Positions 8,517 through 17,454 of a stretch of DNA of 64,000 nucleotides are shown piece after piece. The notes below the pieces were generated by a model, which searched no databases, was not told the DNA's origin, and saw nothing but the letters and a program-made list of their open reading frames with translations. Position numbers and translations under genes: made by a program. The stretch covers positions 434,001 to 498,000 of the forward strand of contig NZ_AP017655.1 in assembly GCF_002355855.1 (NCBI RefSeq), in the 5' to 3' direction. Position 1 is the first letter of the stretch; every line of letters starts with the position of its first letter. Source of the stretch: Sphingobium cloacae (lineage in GTDB: Bacteria > Pseudomonadota > Alphaproteobacteria > Sphingomonadales > Sphingomonadaceae).

Positions 8517-9458
8517 ATGGCGGCCATGATGAACATCGCGACCCTCACCCTGAACCCGACGATCGACGTCGCCTATGAAGTCGATCATGTCTACCACACC
8601 CGTAAAATGCGGACGAAGACAGAATTCTATTCGCCGGGTGGCGGGGGAATCAACGTGGCCCGTGTCTATGTCCGGCTCGGCGGGAACGCGCGGAGCTACT
8701 ATCTTTCGGGCGGTGCAACCGGCCACGCGCTCGATGGTCTGCTCGACCTGCACCAGCTGGTGCGCAACCGTATCCCGATCAAGGGGCATACCAGGGTGGC
8801 CACCGCAGTGCTCGAGCGCGAAAGCGGGAAGGAATATCGCCTCGTTCCGTCCGGACCGATGGTCGAACCTGCAGAATGGCGGCAGTGCCTCAATCAGCTC
8901 CAGACGGCACAATGTGACTATCTGGTCGCGAGCGGTTCGCTCTCACCCGGCATTCCGGATGATTTCTATGGCCAGGTCGTCGCGATGATGACGGAACGCA
9001 ATATACCGGTCGTGCTCGACAGTTCAGGCGCTGGCCTGCGCGGAGGCCTTGAGCAAGGCGGCGTCTTCCTCGTCAAGCCCAGCATTGGCGAGTTGCGCCA
9101 GTTCACCGGTCGGGATCTTCCCGACACGGAGTCGGTGGGACGGGCGGCCATGCAGATCGTCGGGGGCGGTCATGCGCAATATGTGGCGGTGACGATGGGG
9201 CACGAGGGCGCTCTCCTTGCCTCGGCCGAGCGCCAACTCCTGCTTCCCGCAGTGGACATCGAGGTCAGAAGCGCGGTCGGCGCGGGCGACAGTTTCCTTT
9301 CGGCGATGGTCTTTGCTATCTCCTCAGGCTGGGAGATCGAAGAAGCGTTCCGCTTCGGCATCGCGGCAGGCGCGGCGGCCGTGATGAATCCGGGGCACGA
9401 TCTTGCGCGACCCGAAGACATCCGGCGGCTCTATTCGCAGGTCCGTGCAGCCTCCTGA
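8517..9458 (+). CDS. pfkB: 1-phosphofructokinase-family hexose/sugar-phosphate kinase (PfkB)
   Basis: Ribokinase/PfkB-fold kinase of about 310 aa. It starts NIATLTLNPTIDVAY, has the N-terminal glycine motif SPGGGGINVARV, and carries the catalytic anion-hole motif VGAGDSFLSAM near residues 254-264 with the base Asp in GAGD. The family phosphorylates fructose 6-phosphate, fructose 1-phosphate or tagatose 6-phosphate; the substrate is not decided here. ATGs at 8517, 8526 and 8529 are all possible starts and none has a good Shine-Dalgarno. A 237-bp gap separates it from the antiporter, so it may have its own promoter. Confidence 0.9.
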   Translation: MAAMMNIATLTLNPTIDVAYEVDHVYHTRKMRTKTEFYSPGGGGINVARVYVRLGGNARSYYLSGGATGHALDGLLDLHQLVRNRIPIKGHTRVATAVLERESGKEYRLVPSGPMVEPAEWRQCLNQLQTAQCDYLVASGSLSPGIPDDFYGQVVAMMTERNIPVVLDSSGAGLRGGLEQGGVFLVKPSIGELRQFTGRDLPDTESVGRAAMQIVGGGHAQYVAVTMGHEGALLASAERQLLLPAVDIEVRSAVGAGDSFLSAMVFAISSGWEIEEAFRFGIAAGAAAVMNPGHDLARPEDIRRLYSQVRAAS

Positions 9459-9510
9459 ACCTTGCGTTGAACTTGAGCGTACTCCACCGACCAGTTCATG
9501 ATCGTGGTTC

Positions 9511-9533
9511 CCGGTCGCGAAATTCGCGACCGG
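9511..9533. terminator. perfect inverted repeat between convergent genes
   Basis: CCGGTCGCGAA and its exact complement TTCGCGACCGG are separated by one base. The repeat sits between the ends of the converging pfkB and AhpD-like genes. It would form a strong stem in RNA from either strand but has no following U-run, so it is at best a bidirectional terminator or RNA-end stabiliser. Confidence 0.5.
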
Positions 9534-9582
9534 TTCGGCGCACTGCCGGTCAAGTGTTCGGCTGTTTCGATTTCACGGCGTA

Positions 9583-9936
9583 TTATTGTTTCGCTTGATC
9601 GGAGAACTGATCGAAGGCCTCGACCGCCTGCGCGGCATACATGAGGCTGGGGCCAGCGCCCATGTAGAGCGCCATGCCCATCGTCTCCATCACTTCATCG
9701 CGCGTGGCGCCATGCTTGACGGCGGCCTTCGAATGGAAGGCAACGCAGCCGTCGCAGCGGATGGCGACCGAGATGGCAAGAGCGATCAGTTCCTTGGTCT
9801 TGGCATCGAGCGCCCCGGCCTTGGTGGCCGCAGTCGCCATGGCGGAAAAGGCCTGCATCACGTCGGGCGTGCCGAGCCGCACTTCCTTGATGGCGCCATT
9901 CAGCTCGGTCGCCATTTTCGGCCAGTCCTTGTGCAT
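9583..9936 (-). CDS. carboxymuconolactone decarboxylase / AhpD-like protein
   Basis: Small all-helical protein of 117 aa of the CMD/AhpD family. The redox motif R-C-D-G-C-V-A-F-H-S-K (CxxC followed by His) is the AhpD-type catalytic site, so thiol-disulfide or peroxidase-partner activity is more likely than lactone decarboxylation. The ATG is preceded by AGGAGA. It is the last gene of the leftward sulfide operon, 17 bp after the TolC-like gene. A role in handling low-molecular-weight thiols or persulfides is inferred from this context. Confidence 0.85.
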   Translation of the reverse strand: MHKDWPKMATELNGAIKEVRLGTPDVMQAFSAMATAATKAGALDAKTKELIALAISVAIRCDGCVAFHSKAAVKHGATRDEVMETMGMALYMGAGPSLMYAAQAVEAFDQFSDQAKQ

Positions 9937-9953
9937 ATCGTCTCCTGTAAAGT

Positions 9954-11219
9954 TCAGCGTCCGAGAAGGGCAAGCAGTCGGTAAGCCGCGACGATGCGAT
10001 CGCTTCGCGCGCGAGCTTCGCTGACCGCTGCGGCGGTTGCCTCGCGTTCGGCATCGAGCAGATCGAGCTGGGGCTTCATCCCCACGCGAACCTCGTGGCG
10101 CACGCTGTCGCGCGCCTGTCCGGCGGCAAGGGCTTGCTGGGAAGCAGCCGCTTCGACCAGGGCGGCCGAGCGCACCCCGGAAAAGGCGCTGATCGTCTGT
10201 TCATCGACGGCGGCGCGTGCGGCGCGCATACGCGCATCGGCGGCCCTGACCGCACTATCGGATTCGGTAATCTTGGCTGAGACTCGCCCGCCCGCGAATA
10301 TCTGCCAGCGCGCCCGCACGCCGACCGTGGCGGCATCGGAGCGATAATCGGGAAAGAACTGGTCACGCACCGTCGAACCTTCGGCGAAGGCGCCGATCGT
10401 GGGCAGGCGTTCGGCCCGCGCGCCCCGCGCGCCGGCCTGGGCGGCATCCAATGCCGCTTCGGCTTGCGCCAGCGCCGGGTTGTTCCCGCGGGCGCTGTCG
10501 AGCGCTTCATCGAGCGAGGCAGGCAGGACCGGACTTGCCGGAATGGGCTGGAGATCCTGCGGGGCAAGGCCAGTGAGGTTGGTGAATCGCGCATCGGCCG
10601 AGATGGCAAAGCCGCGCGCGCCTTCAAGGGCTGCCTGTGCTTCGGCAAGGCGCGCCGCCGCCTGCGCAACATCGGTGCTGGGGCTTTCGCCTGCCTTGAA
10701 GCGGAGCCGGGCCTGGCGCTGGATCTCCTCCATCTGGCCGACCATCTGTTCATAGAGCGCTATCATTCGGTGCGTGGTCAGCACGTCGCCATAGGCTTGG
10801 ACCGTCGCGACAACGATCTGGCTGCGGGTCATCGTTTCACCGGCGCGTGCTGCTTCGCTGCCCGCTTTCGCCTGTGCGATCCCGGCGCTGACCCTGCCGC
10901 CCATAAAGAGGGGCTGTTCGATAGTGAGCTGCGCCGCGCGCGGCGTGACGTTGGCCGCCGGAAGCCCGAAGAAACCCTGCGGATCGAGTCGTCCATAGCC
11001 GATCGTCCCGCTCAGCGTCGCGGTTGGCAGACCCTGGCCGCGTGCTTCCCTGATCCGGGCGTCGGCCGCATCGGCATCGGCCCCCGCCGCCTCGATTTCC
11101 GGCGCGTGGTTCACGGCGGCCGCAATGGCTTCTTCAAGCGTCGTTGCCTGCGCGGGCATGGCGACACTCGCCAGCAGGCCGGCGAGCAGGGGGAGGGGGA
11201 TCGTCCGCCTGAGCGTCAT
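9954..11219 (-). CDS. TolC-family outer-membrane efflux channel
   Basis: Outer-membrane factor of 421 aa. The chosen ATG (11217-11219) starts a clear signal peptide, TLRRTIPLPLLAGLLASVAMPAQA, and overlaps the stop of the DUF2892 gene by four bases; longer in-frame extensions upstream lack protein character. The body shows two similar long coiled helical halves rich in Ala, Gln and Arg (for example ARLAEAQAALEGARG), as in TolC-type repeats. It probably supplies the outer-membrane exit for the RND adaptor and pump encoded on the opposite arm of the same divergent locus. Confidence 0.85.
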   Translation of the reverse strand: MTLRRTIPLPLLAGLLASVAMPAQATTLEEAIAAAVNHAPEIEAAGADADAADARIREARGQGLPTATLSGTIGYGRLDPQGFFGLPAANVTPRAAQLTIEQPLFMGGRVSAGIAQAKAGSEAARAGETMTRSQIVVATVQAYGDVLTTHRMIALYEQMVGQMEEIQRQARLRFKAGESPSTDVAQAAARLAEAQAALEGARGFAISADARFTNLTGLAPQDLQPIPASPVLPASLDEALDSARGNNPALAQAEAALDAAQAGARGARAERLPTIGAFAEGSTVRDQFFPDYRSDAATVGVRARWQIFAGGRVSAKITESDSAVRAADARMRAARAAVDEQTISAFSGVRSAALVEAAASQQALAAGQARDSVRHEVRVGMKPQLDLLDAEREATAAAVSEARARSDRIVAAYRLLALLGR

Positions 11220-11419
11220 TTGAAGGCGGTTCCCGGACGGACGCCGAACGCCTTGAACACCATCGCAGCCGGGCAGAAACCAGTGAAGCTTGCCTGAAGC
11301 ATATTGAGGCCGGCAAAGGCGGTGAGCGCGATCCACCAGGGATGCACGGTCAGCGACAGGACGACGCCGAGCAGTACGACACAACCGGCGAACGCCATCA
11401 CGGCACGATCGAGAGTCAT
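11216..11419 (-). CDS. DUF2892 / YgaP-type small membrane protein
   Basis: A 67-aa protein starting MTLDRAVMAFAGCVVLLGV with two hydrophobic helices and the family's C-terminal signature FTGFCPAAMVFKAFGV. This is the membrane half seen fused to rhodanese in E. coli YgaP; here the rhodanese is a separate gene on the other arm. The ATG follows AAGGAG. It lies 40 bp after the SQR gene and overlaps the TolC start. Function is unknown; its constant company is sulfide and rhodanese genes. Confidence 0.85.
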   Translation of the reverse strand: MTLDRAVMAFAGCVVLLGVVLSLTVHPWWIALTAFAGLNMLQASFTGFCPAAMVFKAFGVRPGTAFK

Positions 11420-11459
11420 CAGTCTCACTCCTTCGCTTGGGAAACCAGAAGCCGGGGCA

Positions 11460-12740
11460 TCAGAAACGCAGCTTGCGGATGCCCATCGCGTGCATGGCGA
11501 GCTTTTCGTAGAAGGGCTCGCTCTCGCCCTTGCGGACCTTGCGCAGGAAATATTTCTCAAAGCCGACCTTGGCCAGATGGACCCATTTGCCGCTGGACGA
11601 CCAGTTGACGTTGCGCGGCGGGATCTGCGGCTGGGCGACGAAGGCGACGCCTCCGTCGCCAAAATCGGCGAGACACACCGCGTTCCACGTCGCTTCCGCC
11701 GTCGGCTCCTGGCCGTCGAGAACCAGCGAGAGATTGGCGGCGATCGCCGTGACCATGGATTCGATCATGAAACCGGTCTTGGGCACGCCCACCGGAACCG
11801 GCGTCGGGCCGGTCGGCGGGATGGCGACACAGACACCGAGCGCGAATATCTCGGGGAAGGCCGGATTGCGCTGGTGCTTGTCGACGATGATGAAGCCGCG
11901 CGGATTGGCCAGCCCTTCGATATTGCTGACCGCGGGGACGCCCCGGAACGCAGGGAGCATCATCGAGAAGCCGAAGGGCAGGTCGTGCGTCTTCTTCACC
12001 GCGCCGTCCTCGCCGACTTCCTCGACGTGCATGACGCCGGGCTCGACCTTGGTGACGCGGGCGTTGGTGATCCATTTGATGTGGCGATCACGCAGCTCGC
12101 TCTCGAGCAGCGACTTGGTATCGCCGACGCCGTCGAGCCCAAGGTGGCCGATATAGGGTTCGGGCGTCACATAGATCATCGGCACCTTGTCGCGGATCTT
12201 GCGCTTGCGCAGTTCGGTGTCGAGGATCATCGCGAATTCGTAGGCCGGGCCGTAGCAGGACGCGCCCTGCACCGCGCCGACGACGATCGGGCCGGGATTT
12301 TGTGCAAAGGCATCGAACGCATCGGCGGCGGCTGAGGCGTGGGGCGTCTGGCAGATGGAGAGGGTATGGCCGCCATGCGGACCCAGCCCCTCGATCTCGT
12401 CGAACGCGAGTTCCGGGCCGGTAGCGATTACAAGATAATCGTAATTGATGGATGAGCCGTCATTGAGTTCGAGTCGCTTTTCGCCGGCATGCAGCCGCTT
12501 CGCGCCGACCGAGGTGAAGCCGATCTTCTTTTTGGCGAACACGGGAGGGAGGTGGACCTGGATGGCTTCAGGCTCGCGCCAGCGCACGGCGACCCAGGGA
12601 TTGGACGGGATGAAGTTGTAGGTATCGCTATCGGATACCGTCATCACGTCGGCGCGGTCTTTGACGGCAGCCTTGATCTCATAGGAGGCGATCGTGCCTC
12701 CCAGACCCGCGCCCAGCACCACGATCAAAGGCTTGCCCAT
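11460..12740 (-). CDS. sqr: sulfide:quinone oxidoreductase family flavoprotein
   Basis: FAD enzyme of 426 aa expected to oxidise sulfide to persulfide/polysulfide and pass electrons to membrane quinone. The dinucleotide fold VVLGAGLGG is at residues 7-15. Cys130 (SICQTPHA) and Cys162 (GASCYGPAYEFA) match two conserved SQR cysteines; Cys304 in FALGVCVAI is a third, whose equivalence I cannot verify. The start at 12740 is chosen because the ATG five codons upstream overlaps the AGGA ribosome-binding site. It is the first gene of the leftward operon and diverges from the rhodanese gene across an 83-bp promoter region. Confidence 0.9.
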   Translation of the reverse strand: MGKPLIVVLGAGLGGTIASYEIKAAVKDRADVMTVSDSDTYNFIPSNPWVAVRWREPEAIQVHLPPVFAKKKIGFTSVGAKRLHAGEKRLELNDGSSINYDYLVIATGPELAFDEIEGLGPHGGHTLSICQTPHASAAADAFDAFAQNPGPIVVGAVQGASCYGPAYEFAMILDTELRKRKIRDKVPMIYVTPEPYIGHLGLDGVGDTKSLLESELRDRHIKWITNARVTKVEPGVMHVEEVGEDGAVKKTHDLPFGFSMMLPAFRGVPAVSNIEGLANPRGFIIVDKHQRNPAFPEIFALGVCVAIPPTGPTPVPVGVPKTGFMIESMVTAIAANLSLVLDGQEPTAEATWNAVCLADFGDGGVAFVAQPQIPPRNVNWSSSGKWVHLAKVGFEKYFLRKVRKGESEPFYEKLAMHAMGIRKLRF

Positions 12741-12767
12741 CTGCGATCCTTCCATGTCTCAATGGCA

Positions 12768-12805
12768 TTGACGAATATCATCATTACACGTTATATGCAA
12801 ATAAC
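12768..12805 (+). promoter_or_regulatory. divergent sulfide-locus promoter with palindromic operator
   Basis: In the 83 bp between SQR and rhodanese, TTGACG (12768-12773) is followed after 17 bp by TTATAT (12791-12796), a plausible sigma-70-type promoter for the rhodanese arm. Over the -10 lies GTTATATGCAAATAAC (12790-12805), a 16-bp palindrome with a single mismatched pair. A repressor there would block RNA polymerase. The ArsR-family protein at 17451 is the obvious candidate; this is inference. Confidence 0.6.
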
Positions 12806-12823
12806 AAAGTTGAGGAAGCTGCC

Positions 12824-13162
12824 ATGTTCGGATTCAAGAAACGTGATGCCCACCGTGAGATCGGCCCCGCCGAGCTGGACGCCATGCTGAAGGGCGGCAA
12901 GGCGCTCCTGATCGACGTGCGCGAGACAGGCGAGTTCGCCGCCGGCCACATACTGGGCGCAATAAACATGCCACTGTCGGGCTTTTCACCTCGTAACATC
13001 CCTGATCCCAAGGGCCGGACTGTCGTGCTGCAATGCGCGGGCGGAAAGCGCTCGGGCCAGGCACTCGATCAATGCGCGGCGGCGCAGAGCGCGATCGACA
13101 CCCACCTCGCTGGCGGGATCGGTGCGTGGAAAGACGCCGGCTTCCCGGTCGTTGGTGATTGA
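12824..13162 (+). CDS. rhodanese-like sulfurtransferase
   Basis: Single-domain rhodanese of 112 aa. LLIDVRETGEFAAGHILGAINMP is the CH2A/CH2B region, and the catalytic loop reads L-Q-C-A-G-G-K-R-S, with the active-site Cys carrying persulfide. The loop is of the six-residue sulfurtransferase type. GAGGAAG precedes the ATG. It heads the rightward arm; the likely job is moving sulfane sulfur produced by SQR to an acceptor such as glutathione, sulfite or cyanide. The acceptor is not predictable. Confidence 0.9.
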   Translation: MFGFKKRDAHREIGPAELDAMLKGGKALLIDVRETGEFAAGHILGAINMPLSGFSPRNIPDPKGRTVVLQCAGGKRSGQALDQCAAAQSAIDTHLAGGIGAWKDAGFPVVGD

Positions 13163-13201
13163 GAGCCTGAAAGAGAACCAAAAAAGAGGGGTATCGGCGG
13201 C

Positions 13202-14251
13202 ATGATGAGCGGCAGGGGCAAGTGGCTCTGGTTGGCGGGCGCCGCGCTGGCGCTGTCGGCATGCGGGAGCAAGCCGGAGCAGGAGCAGGCGGCGGCGACG
13301 CTACCCGCCGGGGAAACTCTGCGGCTCGCCGCAACCGAAATCCCGGACATGAAGGTAGTCGGCGCGGAGATCGCCACGCGCGACCAGGCCGAAGTGCTCG
13401 CCCGCATCCCCGGCATCCTCACGTCGCTTTCCGTCCGTGCCGGCGACACGGTGCAAAAGGGCCAGCGGATCGGCATGATCGTCGATTCGCGGCTCGGCTA
13501 TGAGACAAGCGCCTATGGCGCCCAGACCGCCGCCGCCCAGGCCGAAGCCGCGCGGACCAATGCCGATCTCGCCCGCATTCGCGATCTCTATGGCCAAGGC
13601 GTCTATGCCAAGGCGCGCCTGGATCAGGCCGTTGCGGCCGCGCGCGCGGCCGATGCGCAGGTTGCTGCCGCTCGGGCGCAGCAGGGCGCAAGCGTCAGCG
13701 TCGCGGGGCAGGGGGCGGTGATCGCCCCGGCGAGCGGTCGGGTGCTTCGCGCCGATATTCCCGCCGGATCACCGGTGGCGCCGGGCATGTCGATCGCGAC
13801 GGTTACCGCGGGGCCGCCGGTGCTGCGGTTGATGCTGCCGGAGTCGGTTGCCGGACAGGTCCATCCCGGTGCGCGCGTGATCGTCAATGAAGCGGATATG
13901 CCGTCCGGGCAGCGCGAAGGCAGTGTGGCGCAGGTCTATCCCGCGATCACTGGCGGCCAGGTCCGCGTCGATGCGACTTTGCCTGGGCTTTCCACCCAAT
14001 TCATCGGCCGCCGCGTGAGCGCGTCGGTCGAGATCGGCACGCGCAAGGCGCTGGTCGTGCCGCGCTCCTTCATCACCACGCGCTATGGCATGGATCAGGT
14101 GCAGATCGTCGCGGAAGGCAAGCGGCTCAGCATGGTGCCGGTCCAGATCGCGCCGACGGCCGATCCCGCCCTGGTCGAGATATTGAGCGGTGCGGCCGCC
14201 GGCGACGTGCTGTTCGCCCCCGGTAAGCCGGCCAAGGCTCCGCGGCCATGA
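13202..14251 (+). CDS. RND efflux periplasmic adaptor (lipoprotein)
   Basis: HlyD/AcrA-type membrane-fusion protein of 349 aa. The N-terminus is a lipoprotein signal with lipobox LSAC (Cys about 21). The order lipoyl half (VLARIPGILTSLSVRAGDTVQKGQRIG), short helical hairpin (DLARIRDLYGQGVYAKARLDQAVAAARA), second lipoyl half (VIAPASGRVLRADIPAGSPV) and beta-barrel is complete. The ATG codon is doubled (MM). The next gene overlaps it by ATGA. It works with the pump at 14248 and probably the TolC-type channel at 9954. Confidence 0.9.
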   Translation: MMSGRGKWLWLAGAALALSACGSKPEQEQAAATLPAGETLRLAATEIPDMKVVGAEIATRDQAEVLARIPGILTSLSVRAGDTVQKGQRIGMIVDSRLGYETSAYGAQTAAAQAEAARTNADLARIRDLYGQGVYAKARLDQAVAAARAADAQVAAARAQQGASVSVAGQGAVIAPASGRVLRADIPAGSPVAPGMSIATVTAGPPVLRLMLPESVAGQVHPGARVIVNEADMPSGQREGSVAQVYPAITGGQVRVDATLPGLSTQFIGRRVSASVEIGTRKALVVPRSFITTRYGMDQVQIVAEGKRLSMVPVQIAPTADPALVEILSGAAAGDVLFAPGKPAKAPRP

Positions 14252-17200
14252 ATCTCGGTGTTTCCGGTCGCCTCACCAGGGCCACTATCGCTTCCCCCCT
14301 GACGCCGCTGTTTCTGCTGGCGGCGATCGCTGTCGGTCTGCTGGCTCTTCTTTCCATCCCAAGGGAGGAGGAACCGCAGATCAGCGTGCCGATGGTGGAC
14401 ATTCAGGTGATGGCGCCCGGCCTGTCCGCCGCCGATGCGACCGAGCTGGTGGGCATTCCGCTCGAAACCATCGTCAAGAGCGTCGACGGGGTGGAGCATG
14501 TCTATACCCAGGCGCAGGACGATGGCGTAATGGTGACGGCGCGCTTCCTCGTCGGGTCGAACCCGGAGGATGCAGCGATCCGCATCGAGGAGAAGCTGCG
14601 CGCCAATTGGGATCGTAAGCCGGTCGGCATCCCCGATCCCAAGGTGACGGTGCGCGGCATTAACGACGTTCCCGCTGTCGTCCTGACCCTTGCCCCCAAG
14701 CCCGGCGCGGCAGGGCAGTGGAACGATGCCAGCCTCTACGAACTCGCCGCGAAGCTGCGCACCGAGATCGCCAAGGTCGACAATGTCGGGATCAGCTTCC
14801 TCGTCGGTGGCCGCCCCGAGGAAATCCGCATTGCGCCCGATCCGGCCAGGCTCCGCCAGTATGGCGTGCCGCTGGGGAGCGTGATCGAGGCCGCGAGCCA
14901 GGCCAATCGGTCCTTTCCGCTGGGTAATATCCGCGAGGACGGCAAGGCGGTCGGCGTCACGGCGGGCCGCACCCTGTCATCGGCGCAGGAGGTCGGACTT
15001 CTGACCGTGCGCTCTGCCTCCGGCTCGCCCGTCTATCTGCGCGACGTTGCCAGCGTAACGCAGGGGCCGCGCGAGGATCAGGCGCGGGCGTGGCGCTGGG
15101 CGAAGGAGGAAAACGGCAAGTGGCATAGCGCCCCCGCCGTCAGCATCGCCTTCGCCAAGCGCGCCGGCGCCAATGCCGTGGTGGTGTCCGATGCGATCCT
15201 CGAGCGCGTCGAGAGCCTGAAAGGCAAGCTCATCCCCGATGACGTCACGGTCGCCGTCACCCGCAACTATGGCGAGACGGCGAACGAGAAGGCCAACGAG
15301 CTGCTGTTCCATCTGGCGCTGGCGACCGTCTCCATCGTCGTGCTGATCGGCTTCGCGATCGGGTGGCGCGAGGCGGGCGTGACCGCCGTGGTCATTCCGA
15401 CGACGATCCTGCTGACCATGTTCGCCTCGAACCTCATGGGCTACACCATCAACCGCGTCAGCCTGTTCGCGCTGATCTTCTCGATCGGCATCCTCGTCGA
15501 CGACGCGATCGTCATGATCGAGAATATCGCGCGCCATTGGGCGATGGACGATGACCGCAACCGTACCCAGGCCGCGATCGAGGCGGTGGCGGAGGTCGGC
15601 AATCCCACGGTGGTCGCGACATTGACCGTGGTTGCGGCGCTGCTGCCGATGCTGTTCGTTTCCGGCCTGATGGGCCCCTACATGGCTCCCATCCCGGTCA
15701 ATGCGTCGGCGGCGATGATCTTTTCCTTCTTCGTCGCCGTGGTCATTGCGCCGTGGCTGATGATCCGTTTTGCCCGCAAGACGCTCGGCTCTGGCCACGG
15801 CCATGACGAGAGCGGCGGCAAGCTGGGGCAGCTCTATGCCCGTGTCGCGCATCGCGTCATCGATACGAAGAAGTCCGCCCGCAATTTCCTGATCGCGGTG
15901 GGCGTGGCGACACTGGTCGCCTGCTCGATGTTCTATTTCAAGGCCGTTACCGTGAAGCTGCTGCCCTTCGACAACAAGTCGGAGGTTCAGGTCGTGGTCG
16001 ATATGCCCGAAGGCACCGCGCTCGAAAACACGGGCCGCGTGCTGGAAGATGTTGCCGGCGTGGTGCGAGGCTTGCCCGAAGCGACGGCGATGGAGGCCTA
16101 TGTCGGCACATCGGCGCCGTTCAACTTCAACGGCCTTGTCCGCCATTATTTCCTGCGCTCGCAGCCCGAGCAGGGCGATGTGATGGTGACGCTGCTGCCC
16201 AAGGGGGATCGCAGCCGGTCCAGCCATCAGATTGCGCTCGACCTGCGCCAGCGGCTGAAGGCGCTGCGCTTGCCCAATGGCGCATCTATCAAGGTGGTCG
16301 AGACGCCTCCAGGACCGCCCGTCCTCGCGACCCTGCTGGCCGAGGTCTATGGCCCCGACGAAGTCACGCGCCAGAAGACAGCGTCCGAGCTGGAAAAGAT
16401 CTTCAAGTCCGTCCCCTTCATCGTCGACGTGGACAACAGCTTCGGCGAGGCGCGCCCGAAGCTCCGCCTCGACGTGCAGCGCGACCGGCTCGATTATTAC
16501 GGCCTTTCCCAGCGGCAGGTCGCCGACAGCATCGGTATGCTCATGGGGAGCCAGACTGTCGGCTACGCGCCGCGCGGCGATGGCCGCAGCCCACTACCGA
16601 TTACAATCGCGCTGGAACAGAAGGACCGCAGCTGGACGCAAGCCTTGTCGAGTATGCCTGTCGCACAGACGCCGGGCGGCCAGCTCATCGACCTTGGCGC
16701 GGTGGTCGAAGCGCGCACCGAGACGGGGAGTCCTGCGATCTTCCGCCGTGACGGTCGATATGCCGACATGGTCACGGCCGAGCTGGCCGGAGCCTATGAA
16801 GCGCCGATCTACGGCATGATCGAAGTGAACCGCGCGGTCGATGCCTATGACTGGGCGGCCAAGGGCCTCCAGAAGCCGGAAATCCGTCTCAACGGTCAGC
16901 CCGAGGATGAGAGCGTGCCGTCCCTGCTCTGGGATGGCGAATGGGAGATCACCTGGGTCACGTTCCGCGACATGGGCGGCGCCTTCATGGTCGCGCTGCT
17001 GGCGATCTACATCATCGTCGTCGCGCAGTTCAAAAGCTTCCGCCTGCCGCTCGTGATCCTGACGCCGGTGCCGCTCACGCTGGTCGGGATCGTCATTGGC
17101 CACATGCTGTTCCGTGCACCGTTTACGGCAACCTCGATGATAGGGTTCATCGCGCTCGCCGGTATCATCGTGCGCAACTCGATCCTGCTGGTCGACTTCA

Positions 17201-17454
17201 TCCGCCATTCGGCCACGCCGGACAAATCGCTGCGCGACGTGCTGCTGGAAGCCGGCACGATCCGGTTCAAGCCGATCGTTCTCACGGCCGCCGCGGCGAT
17301 GATTGGCGCGGCCGTGATCCTGACCGATCCGATCTTTCAGGGTTTGGCGATCTCGCTGCTGTTCGGCCTTGCGTCCTCGACGCTGCTGACCGTGCTGGTT
17401 ATTCCGGCCATTTACATCGTGCTTCGAGATGATGGGAAACCCGCGACCAGATGA
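14248..17454 (+). CDS. RND-family efflux permease
   Basis: Inner-membrane proton-driven pump of 1068 aa with the full RND layout: TM1 after residue 20, a large periplasmic loop, TM2-6, a second loop and TM7-12. TM4 contains FSIGILVDDAIVMIENIARH with the paired Asp residues of the proton relay. The N-terminal SIPREEEPQISVPMVDI segment marks a subgroup distinct from AcrB/MexB and from the metal pump at 49698. Substrate is unknown; the genes around it suggest a sulfur compound or an agent encountered with sulfide. It overlaps both neighbours by ATGA. Confidence 0.9.
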   Translation: MNLGVSGRLTRATIASPLTPLFLLAAIAVGLLALLSIPREEEPQISVPMVDIQVMAPGLSAADATELVGIPLETIVKSVDGVEHVYTQAQDDGVMVTARFLVGSNPEDAAIRIEEKLRANWDRKPVGIPDPKVTVRGINDVPAVVLTLAPKPGAAGQWNDASLYELAAKLRTEIAKVDNVGISFLVGGRPEEIRIAPDPARLRQYGVPLGSVIEAASQANRSFPLGNIREDGKAVGVTAGRTLSSAQEVGLLTVRSASGSPVYLRDVASVTQGPREDQARAWRWAKEENGKWHSAPAVSIAFAKRAGANAVVVSDAILERVESLKGKLIPDDVTVAVTRNYGETANEKANELLFHLALATVSIVVLIGFAIGWREAGVTAVVIPTTILLTMFASNLMGYTINRVSLFALIFSIGILVDDAIVMIENIARHWAMDDDRNRTQAAIEAVAEVGNPTVVATLTVVAALLPMLFVSGLMGPYMAPIPVNASAAMIFSFFVAVVIAPWLMIRFARKTLGSGHGHDESGGKLGQLYARVAHRVIDTKKSARNFLIAVGVATLVACSMFYFKAVTVKLLPFDNKSEVQVVVDMPEGTALENTGRVLEDVAGVVRGLPEATAMEAYVGTSAPFNFNGLVRHYFLRSQPEQGDVMVTLLPKGDRSRSSHQIALDLRQRLKALRLPNGASIKVVETPPGPPVLATLLAEVYGPDEVTRQKTASELEKIFKSVPFIVDVDNSFGEARPKLRLDVQRDRLDYYGLSQRQVADSIGMLMGSQTVGYAPRGDGRSPLPITIALEQKDRSWTQALSSMPVAQTPGGQLIDLGAVVEARTETGSPAIFRRDGRYADMVTAELAGAYEAPIYGMIEVNRAVDAYDWAAKGLQKPEIRLNGQPEDESVPSLLWDGEWEITWVTFRDMGGAFMVALLAIYIIVVAQFKSFRLPLVILTPVPLTLVGIVIGHMLFRAPFTATSMIGFIALAGIIVRNSILLVDFIRHSATPDKSLRDVLLEAGTIRFKPIVLTAAAAMIGAAVILTDPIFQGLAISLLFGLASSTLLTVLVIPAIYIVLRDDGKPATR

